Shown piece after piece: positions 34,358 to 43,185 of a DNA stretch of 64,000 bases. Each line of letters starts with the position of its first letter. The first letter of the stretch is position 1. The notes beneath the pieces were generated by a model. The model did not search any database, was not told the DNA's origin, and saw only the letters and a list, made by a program, of their open reading frames with translations. A program made the translations under genes and the position numbers. Source of the DNA: Shinella zoogloeoides (GTDB lineage: Bacteria; Pseudomonadota; Alphaproteobacteria; Rhizobiales; Rhizobiaceae); contig NZ_CP093528.1 of the NCBI RefSeq assembly GCF_022682305.1, forward strand, positions 2,493,501 to 2,557,500, read 5' to 3'.

Positions 34358-35458
34358 ATGCCGACACCCCTCGCCCGCAAGATCAAGGCGCTGATCCGCA
34401 CCAACGGCCCGATCAGCGTCACCGACTATTTCGCGCTCTGCCTCGCCGATCCGGAATACGGCTATTACCGCACGCGCGATCCCTTCGGCACCGCAGGCGA
34501 CTTCATCACCGCCCCGGAGGTAAGCCAACTCTTCGGCGAGATGCTCGGTGTCTTCCTCGTCCACGCCTGGCAGCGGCACGGCGCGCCGGCGGACGTACGC
34601 ATCGCCGAGATCGGTCCCGGCCGCGGCACGATGATGTCCGACATGCTGCGCGTCATCTCGCGCATCGCGCCCGAACTCTACGAGAGTGCGACGATCCATC
34701 TCATCGAGACCAGCCCGAAGCTGCGCGGCGTGCAGCGCGAAACGCTCGGCACCCACGCGGCCCGCGTCGCCTGGCACGACAGCTTCGAGGAACTGCCCGA
34801 AGGCTTCGTGCTGCTGGCGGCAAACGAACTCTTCGACGCCATCCCGATCCGCCAGTTCATCAAGACCGCCGCCGGCTTCCGCGAGCGCCTAATCGGCCTC
34901 GATGCCGATGACGAGCTGACCTTCGCTGCCGGCGTCGCCAGCCTTGACCCGGCCCTCCTGCCGGAAAACCACAAGACCGTCCCCAACGGCACGATCTTCG
35001 AGATCGCCCCCGCCCGCGAGGCGGTGATGGCGACGATCGGCGAGCGCATCGCCCGCTTCGGCGGCACCGCGTTGATCATCGACTACGGCCATTTCGTCAC
35101 CGGCTTCGGCGATACGCTGCAGGCCGTCCTGAAGCACGATTTCGACCCGCCGCTCGCCCATCCCGGCGAGGCGGACCTGACGAGCCATGTCGACTTCGAG
35201 CGCCTGGCCGGCGCGGCGGCAAGCGTGGGCCTGCACGTCCACGGCATGCTGCACCAGGGCGACTTCCTCGTTGGCCTGGGTATCGGCGAGCGCGCCTCCG
35301 CCCTCGGCCGCAACCGCGACGAGGAGACGCAGCAGTCGATCCTTGCCGACGTCGACCGTCTCGCAGGCTCCGGCGCCGGGAAAATGGGCGATCTTTTCAA
35401 GGTCTTGGCGGTCGGCAGCGCACCGCTCTCGCTCTTTCCCTTCCGTCAACCCGATTGA
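34358..35458 (+). CDS. SAM-dependent methyltransferase, MidA/NDUFAF7 family
   Basis: The 366-residue protein has a class I methyltransferase fold: SAM site VRIAEIGPGRGTMMSDMLRV, family motif GDFITAPEVSQLFGEMLGVFL, and the later GTALIIDYGHF with the C-terminal LFKVLAVGS. The human homologue NDUFAF7 dimethylates an arginine of complex I subunit NDUFS2 during assembly, so the same role on NuoD is plausible here. Twelve bases after lgt, likely co-transcribed. Confidence 0.92.
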   Translation: MPTPLARKIKALIRTNGPISVTDYFALCLADPEYGYYRTRDPFGTAGDFITAPEVSQLFGEMLGVFLVHAWQRHGAPADVRIAEIGPGRGTMMSDMLRVISRIAPELYESATIHLIETSPKLRGVQRETLGTHAARVAWHDSFEELPEGFVLLAANELFDAIPIRQFIKTAAGFRERLIGLDADDELTFAAGVASLDPALLPENHKTVPNGTIFEIAPAREAVMATIGERIARFGGTALIIDYGHFVTGFGDTLQAVLKHDFDPPLAHPGEADLTSHVDFERLAGAAASVGLHVHGMLHQGDFLVGLGIGERASALGRNRDEETQQSILADVDRLAGSGAGKMGDLFKVLAVGSAPLSLFPFRQPD

Positions 35459-35559
35459 CACATAAGCCAAGGCCGGACAACATCCGGCCCGATTTGCACC
35501 CCGTATGCCCGGCCGAAATCCTTGCCTGGCGGCCTGTCCAAAAGCCCAGCCGAGAGACC

Positions 35560-36351
35560 ATGAAGGACCAAGCGCTTCCCCATCCGATCGAAAGCCCGCT
35601 GCTTGCGGAACGCGCCGGCAAAGCCGCGCGCCACGGCTTCTTCACCCGCACCGGCGGCGTTTCGGAAGGCATCTATCGTGGCCTCAATGTCGGCCTCGGC
35701 TCGCAGGACGAGCGCGGGAACGTTCACGAGAATCGCGCCCGCGTCGCCCGCTGGTTCGCCGTGGAGCCGGACCGGCTCGCAACGGTGCACCAGATCCATT
35801 CGCCCGACGTCGTGGTGGTGGACGAGACCTATGATGGCGCGCGCCCGCAAGCGGACGCGATGGTCAGCAACACGCCCGGCGTCATCCTCGGCGTGCTTGC
35901 CGCCGATTGCGGCCCCATCCTCTTCTGCGACCCCGAGGCCCGCGTCGTCGGCGCGGCCCATGCCGGCTGGAAAGGCGCGCTCTACGGCGTGCTCGAAAAC
36001 ACCATCGCGGCGATGGAAAAGCTCGGCGCAAAGCGCGAAAACATCATCGCCAGCCTCGGCCCCTCGATCAGCCACCGCAATTATGAGGTCGGCCCGGAAT
36101 TCGTCGAACGCTTCCTCGGCGTCGACAAGGCATACGAGCGCTACTTCAAGCCCTCGGAAAAGCCCGGCCATGCGATGTTCGACCTGCCGGGGCTGACGAC
36201 GCAGCGGCTCAAGGATGCCGGGGTGACGGCGGAGAACCTCGATATCTGCACCTATCCCGACGAGGACCGCTTCTTCTCCTACCGGCGCACCACGCACCGG
36301 CAGGAACCCGACTACGGCCGGCAGATTTCGGCGATCATGATAAGGGGCTGA
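35560..36351 (+). CDS. pgeF: Peptidoglycan editing factor PgeF (YfiH/laccase-domain family)
   Basis: The 263-residue protein has the YfiH signature: HGFFTRTGGVSEGIYRGLNVGLGSQDE, TVHQIHSPDVVVVD, LGVLAADCGPILFCDPEARVVGAAHAGWKGALYGVLENTI and FFSYRRTTHRQEPDYGRQISAIMI. The conserved His/Cys/His (HQIHS, AADCGP, AHAGW) form the zinc-like site. E. coli PgeF removes wrongly built UDP-MurNAc-L-Ser peptides. A TTG at 35455 overlapping the previous stop is an alternative start; the ATG at 35560 matches the family N-terminus. Confidence 0.93.
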   Translation: MKDQALPHPIESPLLAERAGKAARHGFFTRTGGVSEGIYRGLNVGLGSQDERGNVHENRARVARWFAVEPDRLATVHQIHSPDVVVVDETYDGARPQADAMVSNTPGVILGVLAADCGPILFCDPEARVVGAAHAGWKGALYGVLENTIAAMEKLGAKRENIIASLGPSISHRNYEVGPEFVERFLGVDKAYERYFKPSEKPGHAMFDLPGLTTQRLKDAGVTAENLDICTYPDEDRFFSYRRTTHRQEPDYGRQISAIMIRG

Positions 36352-36377
36352 AGCCCCATACCGCGAGGGAGACACCC

Positions 36378-37529
36378 ATGGCACTTCACTTCGACACCGA
36401 GGAATACGCCAACCGGCTCCAGCGCCTCACCTCCCGCATGCGGGAGGAAAAGCTCGACGCCGTGCTGCTCTTCGCGCAGGAGAGCATGTACTGGCTGACC
36501 GGCTACGACACGTTCGGCTACTGCTTCTTCCAGACGCTCGTCGTCAAGGCGAGCGGCGACATGGTGCTGCTCACCCGCTCGGCGGACCTGCGGCAGGCGC
36601 GGCACACCTCCAATATCGAGAAGATCGAGGTCTGGGTCGACCGCGTCAACGCGGACCCGACCATGGACCTGAAGAACCTCCTGTCCGATCTCGACCTGCT
36701 CGGCTGCCGCATCGGCGTGGAATACGACACGCACGGCCTCACGGGCCGCAACGCCCGCCTGCTCGACAACCAGCTCCAGAGCTTCGGCGACCTCGTCGAC
36801 GCCTCGACCATCGTCAGCCGCCTGCGGCTCATCAAGAGCCCGGCCGAGATCGCCTATGTCGAGCGCGCCGCCGCGCTTTCGGACGACGCGCTGGACGCGG
36901 CCCTGCCGCTGATCGTGCCCGGCGGCGACGAGGCGGCGATCCTCGCCGCGCTGCAGAACGCCGTGCTTGCCGGCGGCGGCGACTATGCCGCCAACGAATT
37001 CGTCATCGGCTCAGGCGCCGACGCCCTCCTCTGCCGCTCCAAATCCGGCCGGCGCCGGCTGGATGCCCAGGACCAGCTCAGCCTGCAATGGGCCGGCGTC
37101 AGTTCGCGCTACCACGCGCCGATGATGCGCACCGCCGTGATCGGCGAGCCGAGCAACCGCCACCGCGAGCTCTACAGCGCCTGCCGGGAGACCATGCAGG
37201 CGATGGAGATGGTGCTGCGGCCCGGCAATACGTTCGGCACCGTCTTCGAGACCTTCGCCCGCATCCTCGACGAGCGCGGCCTCGCCCGGCACCGGCTAAA
37301 TACCTGCGGCTACTCGGTGGGCGCGCGCTTCGCCCCCTCCTGGATGGACCCGCAGATGTTCGTCGTCGGCAATCCGCAGGAAATCGAGCCGAACATGTCG
37401 CTCTTCGTGCACACGATCATCTCCGATTCCGAGAGCGGCACGGCCATGACGCTCGGCCAGACCTACCTGACCACCACCGACACGCCGAAGCCGCTTTCGC
37501 GCTACGGTCTCGATTTCCTCGAAATCTGA
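36378..37529 (+). CDS. M24-fold (creatinase/ectoine hydrolase-like) protein lacking metal ligands
   Basis: The 383-residue protein has the creatinase N-terminal domain (about 10 to 150) and the pita-bread domain (about 160 to 375). The positions that hold the first two Asp ligands of aminopeptidase P-like enzymes read LSLQWAGVSSRYHAPMMRT instead of a D...D pattern, so a two-metal centre is unlikely. The His in RYHAP is at the place of the catalytic His of creatinase. That points to a metal-free C-N hydrolase such as creatinase or ectoine hydrolase, not a peptidase. No doe or creatine genes are nearby. GAGGGAG precedes the ATG. Confidence 0.82.
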   Translation: MALHFDTEEYANRLQRLTSRMREEKLDAVLLFAQESMYWLTGYDTFGYCFFQTLVVKASGDMVLLTRSADLRQARHTSNIEKIEVWVDRVNADPTMDLKNLLSDLDLLGCRIGVEYDTHGLTGRNARLLDNQLQSFGDLVDASTIVSRLRLIKSPAEIAYVERAAALSDDALDAALPLIVPGGDEAAILAALQNAVLAGGGDYAANEFVIGSGADALLCRSKSGRRRLDAQDQLSLQWAGVSSRYHAPMMRTAVIGEPSNRHRELYSACRETMQAMEMVLRPGNTFGTVFETFARILDERGLARHRLNTCGYSVGARFAPSWMDPQMFVVGNPQEIEPNMSLFVHTIISDSESGTAMTLGQTYLTTTDTPKPLSRYGLDFLEI

Positions 37530-37546
37530 CCCGCGACATCCTGCGA

Positions 37547-37575
37547 TTGACAGCACCGGAGGCGGCACCCATAAA
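37547..37575 (+). promoter_or_regulatory. Candidate sigma-70 promoter of the lipoprotein gene at 37628
   Basis: Consensus TTGACA (37547 to 37552), 17-base spacer, CATAAA (37570 to 37575), about 50 bases before the ATG. Confidence 0.6.
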
Positions 37576-37627
37576 TCGTTGCGGGGACGCAGGAGGCATA
37601 AGCCTCCGCAGGATACGGACGACAACG

Positions 37628-38371
37628 ATGCAGGAGCTGATGAAGCGGCTGGCACTGATCGGCCTCATTGCCACCCTTACCGGCTGCAACAGTACCGATG
37701 CGCTCATTCCGCCCGCCGACGTGGGCAACAGCTTCAACTCTCCACCGGTGACGCAGAGCGATCTCGACCAGATGAGCGCCGACACGTCGCCCGTCTCCAC
37801 CGCCACCCAGCAGACGGCCTTCACCTCCTCCGGCGGCTCCGCCGGCGCGGACACGGCAGGCACCTTGCAGGGCCAGGCCGATGCGCTGGCCCGCAACAAC
37901 GGCGCGCACAGCACCGCGGAGGCGAATGCCGAGCTTACCCGCACGGCTGCGGAGCGCTCGCTGGCCGCCGAAGAGGTCGCGGCCCTGCCGCCCGCGAACG
38001 CTGGCAGCGAAACGATCCGCTTCCTGCCGATCATCGGCGCGCCGGTCGAGGCGGTCACGCCGCTTTCCAAGCGGCTCGGCGCGGAAGCGCGCTCCGGCGG
38101 CCTGACGATCCGCAGCGCCTCGGACGCATCCGCCAAGTATATCCTCAAGGGCTACTTCTCCGCCATGAACGACAATGGCGGGACGACCGTCATCTATGTC
38201 TGGGACGTGCTCGACGGCAGCGGGGCGCGGCTGCACCGCATCCAGGGGCAGGAAACGGTCTCAGGCACGGCCGACGACCCGTGGACCGTCGTGCCCGCAC
38301 AGACGATGGAGGGCATCGCGCAGAAGACGATCCGGCAGTATCTCGACTGGCGCGGTTCGCTGCCGGGTTAA
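37628..38371 (+). CDS. Predicted lipoprotein of unknown function
   Basis: The 247-residue precursor has a lipoprotein signal peptide with lipobox LTGC (acylated Cys20). A Ser/Thr/Gln/Ala-rich linker follows (about 25 to 120, probably unstructured). A folded C-terminal domain (about 125 to 245) has IRFLPIIGAPVEAVTPLSKRLGAEA, YILKGYFSAMNDNGGTTVIYVWDVLDGSGARLHRIQGQE and PWTVVPAQTMEGIAQKTIRQYLDW. No family is named with confidence. The C-terminal part resembles envelope proteins that combine outputs of several subunits. Anchored in inner or outer membrane on the periplasmic side. Confidence 0.8.
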   Translation: MQELMKRLALIGLIATLTGCNSTDALIPPADVGNSFNSPPVTQSDLDQMSADTSPVSTATQQTAFTSSGGSAGADTAGTLQGQADALARNNGAHSTAEANAELTRTAAERSLAAEEVAALPPANAGSETIRFLPIIGAPVEAVTPLSKRLGAEARSGGLTIRSASDASAKYILKGYFSAMNDNGGTTVIYVWDVLDGSGARLHRIQGQETVSGTADDPWTVVPAQTMEGIAQKTIRQYLDWRGSLPG

Positions 38372-38496
38372 GCTCCCCGAAACGGTAAATCACAGCGAAA
38401 TGCGAGGAATCGCTTTTCCGAAGGAGCAAGGCCCTTGCATTCGAGGATTTTGCCGCTTAAACGCCCCCCATCAGCATAATAACAGGCGGACCATAG

Positions 38497-39429
38497 ATGA
38501 AGGTTTTCGCGGGCAATTCGAACCGGCTTCTGGCCGAAGCGATCTGCAATTATCTGAATGTTCCGCTCGGCCGTGCCACGGTCAGACGCTTCGCAGACCA
38601 GGAAATCTTCGTTGAAATCCAGGAGAACGTGCGCGGCGAGGACGTTTTCGTCGTGCAGTCGACGTCGTTCCCGACGAACGACCACCTCATGGAAATGCTC
38701 ATCATGATCGATGCGATGCGCCGCTCCTCGGCGCGCCGCATCACGGCCGTGATCCCCTATTTCGGTTACGCCCGCCAGGACCGCAAGCCCGGCCCGCGCA
38801 CGCCGATCTCGGCCAAGCTCGTCGCCAACCTCATCACCGAGGCCGGCGCCGACCGCGTGATGACGCTGGACCTGCATGCCGGCCAGATCCAGGGCTTCTT
38901 CGACATTCCGACCGATAACCTCTACGCCGTGCCGATCCTCGCGCGCGACGTGAAGGAGAACTACAATCTCCAGAACGTCATGGTCGTCTCGCCCGACGTC
39001 GGCGGCGTGGTGCGCGCACGCGCATTGGCCAAGCGTCTCGAATGCCAGCTGGCGATCGTCGACAAGCGCCGCGAGCGCGCAGGCGAATCCGAAGTCATGA
39101 ACGTCATCGGCGACGTCACCGGCAAGGACTGTCTGCTGATCGACGATATCGTCGACTCGGGCGGCACACTCTGCAACGCCGCCGAGGCGCTCTTGAAGAA
39201 CGGCGCGACCAGCGTCACCGCCTATATCACCCATGGCGTGCTTTCGGGCGGCGCGGTTGCCCGCGTCACCTCCTCCAAGCTCAAGGAACTGGTGATCACG
39301 GACTCGATCCAGCCGACCACGGCCGTCCAGTCCGCCCACAATATCCGTGTCATCACGACCGCGAACCTGCTTGGCGAAGCGATCAACCGCACGAGCGCGG
39401 AAGAATCGGTTTCCAGCCTCTTCGACTGA
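38497..39429 (+). CDS. prs: Ribose-phosphate pyrophosphokinase
   Basis: The 310-residue cytosolic enzyme makes PRPP from ribose 5-phosphate and ATP for purines, pyrimidines, NAD, His and Trp. Seen: [22 protein letters not shown] start, [22 protein letters not shown] ATP site (with ARQDRK), [18 protein letters not shown] (flexible and ribose region), and the PRPP loop [15 protein letters not shown]. Part of the conserved rhizobial block prs ... rplY ... pth-ychF. A terminator follows. Confidence 0.97.
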   Translation: MKVFAGNSNRLLAEAICNYLNVPLGRATVRRFADQEIFVEIQENVRGEDVFVVQSTSFPTNDHLMEMLIMIDAMRRSSARRITAVIPYFGYARQDRKPGPRTPISAKLVANLITEAGADRVMTLDLHAGQIQGFFDIPTDNLYAVPILARDVKENYNLQNVMVVSPDVGGVVRARALAKRLECQLAIVDKRRERAGESEVMNVIGDVTGKDCLLIDDIVDSGGTLCNAAEALLKNGATSVTAYITHGVLSGGAVARVTSSKLKELVITDSIQPTTAVQSAHNIRVITTANLLGEAINRTSAEESVSSLFD

Positions 39430-39450
39430 GAAGACACCGTTTCGTTTCGA

Positions 39451-39486
39451 AAGGCCCGCGCCCCGATGGCGGCGCGGGCCTTTCCT
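39451..39486 (+). terminator. Rho-independent terminator of prs
   Basis: AAGGCCCGCGCC (39451 to 39462) and GGCGCGGGCCTT (39471 to 39482), 12-bp perfect stem, followed by TCCTTTT. Confidence 0.85.
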
Positions 39487-39576
39487 TTTGCCAATCCCTG
39501 TTTTTTCTCTTCGCCCCGATACCGGATGCATCACTTTTGCGTTACGGTCCGGCGAGATTCATTTGGAGGACCTCTG

Positions 39577-40179
39577 ATGTCGCCTTTCCTCACCCGGCTG
39601 GCCGGACGCATCGCCATCCTGATCGCCGCCGGCACGCTCGTCGCCTGCTCGGTCGAGGTCGATGAAGGCGGCGGCGATTACCGCCCGCGTCCTCGCCCGC
39701 AGGCCTGCACGATGGAATACAACCCCGTCTGCGGCGCACGCGGCGGCGACCAGCAGACCTTCGCCAATGCCTGCGAAGCACGCTCGAGCGGCTTCCGCGT
39801 CGTCAGCCGCGGCGAGTGCCGCCGTGGCGGGCGTCCCGATGTCCGCCCGGACGACGGCCGCGCCTGCACGCGTGAATACAATCCGGTCTGCGGCGCGAAC
39901 GGCCGTGACCGCCAGACCTTCGCCAATGCCTGCGAGGCGCGCCGCAGCGGCTTCGACATCATCGGCCGCGGCGAGTGCCAGGTGCGCCGGCCCGATAGCG
40001 GCTGGGGCGGCGGCGACCGTGATCGCGACCGGCCGGGCAGAGGCGAACGCGCCTGCACGATGGAATACAACCCGGTCTGCGCACAGCGCGGCCGCGACCG
40101 CAGGACATTCGGCAATGCCTGCTCGGCGGATGCCGAGGGCTACCGCATCGTCAGCCCGGGCGAATGCTCCGGCTACTGA
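39577..40179 (+). CDS. Lipoprotein with three Kazal-type protease inhibitor domains
   Basis: The 200-residue precursor has a lipobox (LVAC, Cys24) and three repeats with identical Cys spacing (C-x7-C-x13-C-x14-C): Cys 44/52/66/81, 97/105/119/134 and 160/168/182/197. Each reads C-T-x-E-Y-N-P-V-C, the Kazal reactive-site loop; turkey ovomucoid domain 3 has CTLEYRPLC with Leu as P1. The P1 residues here would be Met46, Arg99 and Met162. The Cys pair matching C8-C38 of ovomucoid is missing. Linkers are Arg/Asp/Gly-rich. Likely an envelope-bound inhibitor of serine proteases with mixed specificity. Strong ribosome site TTGGAGGA. Confidence 0.9.
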   Translation: MSPFLTRLAGRIAILIAAGTLVACSVEVDEGGGDYRPRPRPQACTMEYNPVCGARGGDQQTFANACEARSSGFRVVSRGECRRGGRPDVRPDDGRACTREYNPVCGANGRDRQTFANACEARRSGFDIIGRGECQVRRPDSGWGGGDRDRDRPGRGERACTMEYNPVCAQRGRDRRTFGNACSADAEGYRIVSPGECSGY

Positions 40180-40203
40180 TCGCCTTCCCGCATGAAACCG
40201 GAA

Positions 40204-40228
40204 ACCCCGCCCGCAAGGCGGGGTTTTT
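40204..40228 (+). terminator. Rho-independent terminator of the Kazal lipoprotein gene
   Basis: ACCCCGCC, 5-nt loop, GGCGGGGT and a T run. Confidence 0.88.
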
Positions 40229-40303
40229 CCTATACGGCACCCTGTTTCCAAGCCCCGCGCCGCCTGTTACCAGTGGGCATTTCCTTTCCGCATAGATGTC
40301 GCC

Positions 40304-41488
40304 ATGCTTCGTGATTTTTCCGCTCAGGCCCTGTTCATGGGCTTGCTCACCGCCTTCGTCGGCTTTGCCAGCTCCTTCGCCGTCGTGCTGCACGGCCTGA
40401 CGGGTGTCGGCGCCACCGAAGCGCAGGCCGCCTCCGGCCTGATGGCGCTCTCGGTCTCGATGGGCCTTTGCGCCATCGTGCTCAGCACCGTCACACGCCT
40501 GCCCGTCTCCATCGCCTGGTCGACGCCCGGCGCGGCCCTGCTCGCCAGTTCCGGCGCGGTCGAGGGTGGTTTTGCGACGGCGGTCGGCGGGTTCCTCGTC
40601 TGCGCGACGCTGATCGTCGTCGCCGGCCTCTGGAAGCCGCTCGGCCGCATGGTCGCCGCTATCCCGGCGACGCTCGCCAACGCCATGCTGGCCGGCGTGC
40701 TGATCGGCCTCTGCTTCGCGCCGGTCAGGGCCATCGCCTTCAATCCCCTGCTCGGCCTGCCCATCGTGCTGGCCTGGATCGTCGTCGGCAGCATCAACCG
40801 GCTCTATGCCGTTCCGGCAGCGCTCGCCGCCTTCGTCGCCGTGCTCGCCTTCGGCGTCGAGATTCCGGACGGCGCGCTCTCCGGCCTTTCCGCCGCGCTG
40901 CTGCCGCAGCCGGAATTCGTCACGCCCGCCTTCACCGTGGCCGGCCTCGTCGGCATCGCGCTGCCCCTCTTCATCGTCACCATGGCCTCGCAGAACATTC
41001 CCGGCATCGCCGTGCTCAAGGTGAACCACTACGAACCCAATCCCGGCCCGCTCTTCGCGACAACGGGCCTCTTCTCGCTTTTCTCCGCGCCCTTCGGCGG
41101 CCATGCGGTGAACCTTGCCGCCATCACAGCCGCCATGTGCGCGGGCAGCGACGCCCATCCCGACCCGGCAAAACGCTACTGGGCGGCGATCAATGCCGGC
41201 GTCTTCTACGTGATCTTCGGGCTTGCGGCCGGCGCGGTCACGGCCTTCGTCAGCCTCGCACCGCCGATCCTCATCCAGGCCGTGGCGGGCCTTGCGCTCA
41301 TCAGCGCCTTCGCCGGCTCCGCACTCAACGCCTTCAGGGAACCGGACGGGCGGGAAGCGGCGGCGGTGACCTTCCTCGTCACCGCCTCGGGCGTTTCCTT
41401 CGCCGGCATTTCCGGCGCGTTCTGGGGGCTGATCGCGGGCGGCCTGATGCTGGCGCTTTCCCGCCTGGTGGCCAGCCTGCGCAAATAG
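40304..41488 (+). CDS. benE: Benzoate/H+ symporter (BenE family)
   Basis: The 394-residue inner-membrane protein has about 12 helices and the BenE signatures: FAVVLHGLTGVGATEAQAASGLMALSVSMG near the N-terminus, LPVSIAWSTPGAALLASSG, and GHAVNLAAITAAMCAGSDAHPDPAKRYWAAINAGVFY in the middle. BenE proteins import benzoate with protons. No ben or cat catabolic gene is in this window, so it is an orphan transporter and the true substrate may be another aromatic or hydrophobic acid. Confidence 0.92.
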   Translation: MLRDFSAQALFMGLLTAFVGFASSFAVVLHGLTGVGATEAQAASGLMALSVSMGLCAIVLSTVTRLPVSIAWSTPGAALLASSGAVEGGFATAVGGFLVCATLIVVAGLWKPLGRMVAAIPATLANAMLAGVLIGLCFAPVRAIAFNPLLGLPIVLAWIVVGSINRLYAVPAALAAFVAVLAFGVEIPDGALSGLSAALLPQPEFVTPAFTVAGLVGIALPLFIVTMASQNIPGIAVLKVNHYEPNPGPLFATTGLFSLFSAPFGGHAVNLAAITAAMCAGSDAHPDPAKRYWAAINAGVFYVIFGLAAGAVTAFVSLAPPILIQAVAGLALISAFAGSALNAFREPDGREAAAVTFLVTASGVSFAGISGAFWGLIAGGLMLALSRLVASLRK

Positions 41489-41489
41489 G

Positions 41490-42944
41490 CTACTGCTGGA
41501 ACGGCAGCGGGCGGCCGTTGACCAGCATCTTCCCGTCCTCGCCGACCGTGAGGTCCCAGGCCTGCGCGCCGTCGCCGGCATCGCGGGCAAGCCCCTTCAT
41601 CATCAGGAGGCCGAAAGAGGCCTGGGCGAATTCCGGCACGGTCGCGGAATTCTTCTGGAGATAGGCGACGGTCTTGTCGAAGTCGCGCATGGTGATCGTC
41701 ACATCCGCGCTGCGGCGCTCCTTGTCGTCCGGATAGACCGTCATCCTGCCCGAAAGGTGCACGTCATAGACCGGCGATACGGCGGATACGTCCTCGAACT
41801 CCACGGTCATCGCGCCGTTCGGCAGGACGATACGGCCCAGCTCCGCGTTCTGCGCCTCGGTCAGCGGCTCCGACTTGGTGAAGTCGGCATGATCGACGAG
41901 ATAATTGACGGCGCCGGCGAGATCGAGGTCGGCCACCGCCAGCCCGAAGGTCGCCTTTTCCGGCAGCACGCCCTCATAGGCCGCGGGCAGCAGGCCGGCC
42001 GGCAGTTTCGGCTTCTCGACGCCAAAGCCGAAGCCGAAACGGGTCGAGTGGGCGATGCCGTTCATGGAGAGATCATAGGTAACGGCCTCGGCGCCGAAAC
42101 TGCCCTGCTCCGTCCCCACCGTCACGTTCGAGGCCCTGATCTTCTCGGTCAGGTTGTCGAACACCGGAAGCGAAGCGCGCAGCAGGCCCATGAGCTGCTT
42201 CGCCTCGGCCGGCTCGAGCTTTTCCTTGTGCATGTTGTCGAGCACGAAGAAGACGAAGTCCTGCAGGACCTTGTAGCGCGCGCCGTCCATGCTCACGTCG
42301 ATGTCGACCGCATCCGCGCCGATCTCCACGCGGCCGGTCTCACCGCCCGTGATCGTCTGGGCGAAGGCCTTCATCACGCCCGTGGATGAAATGTCGAGCG
42401 CATCGGCTCCCTTCTTCTCCGCCACGGTACGGATCGCCGTCTCACCGAAGCTCGCCGTCGTGCTTTCCCGCGGCGAGCTGCTGGAGAAGGCCAGCCGCCC
42501 GGTGGTCCAGTCCGCCGAGGTGAAGTAGAGGATCTCGGGATCGTAGACACCGTCGAGCTTCATCGAATCGATCACGTAGGAAAAGGCGTTCTTCTCCTCC
42601 CCGAGGGTGACCGCCCCCTTGATGTCGAGGCTCTCGTTCGCCTCGATGCGGTAGGTGCCTTCCGGCAGCGGCCGCAGATAAGCTGTCATGGGCTTCAGGC
42701 CCTCGATGGCGACCGCACCGCTCTTCGCCTTGTCCAGAAACACGGCGGGATCGAAGCGCAGCTCGTAGAACGAGGTCGCGGCCCTGACGGTGACCAGACC
42801 GGCGTCGATCATCTCCTGCGGCAGGTAGCGCGTGAGGCGCTGCTGGATGCTTTGCGCCTCGGCGGGCGAAACCTGCTGGGCAAAGGCGGGACTTGCGGAT
42901 ACCAACGCAAGGGCGGCCGAGGCCATCAGGATCTGTCTTCTCAT
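41490..42944 (-). CDS. Exported protein of unknown function (beta-rich, DUF2125-like)
   Basis: The 484-residue precursor has a signal peptide (MRRQILMASAALALVSASPAFA). The mature part is a repetitive, mostly beta protein with short amphipathic strands (YELRFDPAVFLDKAKSGAVAIEGL..., ITMRDFDKTVAYLQKN). It shares the look of DUF2125 proteins of Rhizobiales, but I cannot confirm the family. Three ATGs are possible (42956, 42947, 42944); GGAGG ends 5 bases before 42944, so that start is chosen. Periplasmic. It ends one base from the convergent benE stop and is divergent from rplY. Confidence 0.78.
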   Translation of the reverse strand: MRRQILMASAALALVSASPAFAQQVSPAEAQSIQQRLTRYLPQEMIDAGLVTVRAATSFYELRFDPAVFLDKAKSGAVAIEGLKPMTAYLRPLPEGTYRIEANESLDIKGAVTLGEEKNAFSYVIDSMKLDGVYDPEILYFTSADWTTGRLAFSSSSPRESTTASFGETAIRTVAEKKGADALDISSTGVMKAFAQTITGGETGRVEIGADAVDIDVSMDGARYKVLQDFVFFVLDNMHKEKLEPAEAKQLMGLLRASLPVFDNLTEKIRASNVTVGTEQGSFGAEAVTYDLSMNGIAHSTRFGFGFGVEKPKLPAGLLPAAYEGVLPEKATFGLAVADLDLAGAVNYLVDHADFTKSEPLTEAQNAELGRIVLPNGAMTVEFEDVSAVSPVYDVHLSGRMTVYPDDKERRSADVTITMRDFDKTVAYLQKNSATVPEFAQASFGLLMMKGLARDAGDGAQAWDLTVGEDGKMLVNGRPLPFQQ

Positions 42945-43030
42945 CATGGCCTCCAATGCCGAACCGATCTGGCCCGAACATCCATATGCGGCGGCACCCT
43001 GTCAATCCGGACACGAACCCGGCGCAGGCC

Positions 43031-43059
43031 TTGCATTTTCGGCCATTCTCGTTTATCGA
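43031..43059 (+). promoter_or_regulatory. Candidate sigma-70 promoter of rplY
   Basis: TTGCAT (43031 to 43036), 17-base spacer, TATCGA (43054 to 43059), placing the transcript start right before the first leader hairpin. Confidence 0.55.
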
Positions 43060-43066
43060 CCCCCCG

Positions 43067-43164
43067 TCCGCGTAGACACCCTTGGAGGCAACGCGGATGA
43101 GGCTTTCACGAAATCCTCAAGTTTGGCGCGGCTGGAGCATTCTCCGCCGGGACAAGCTCTCCAG
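43067..43164 (+). promoter_or_regulatory. Structured 5' leader of rplY (two stem-loops)
   Basis: TCCGCGT (43067 to 43073) pairs with ACGCGGA (43091 to 43097), and CTGGAG (43132 to 43137) pairs with CTCCAG (43159 to 43164), which may also hold an inner GGAG/CTCC pairing. The roughly 120-base leader ends at the L25 start. Many ribosomal proteins control their own mRNA through such leaders. Confidence 0.45.
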
Positions 43165-43185
43165 TAACACATGAAAGGTAAAGCC

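Noticed and set aside
35455..35559. TTG start of pgeF overlapping the midA stop
   Set aside because: The added 35 residues do not match the PgeF family N-terminus; the ATG at 35560 does. Translational coupling through the TTG is still possible.
36378..37529. Xaa-Pro aminopeptidase
   Set aside because: The first two metal-binding Asp positions are not conserved.
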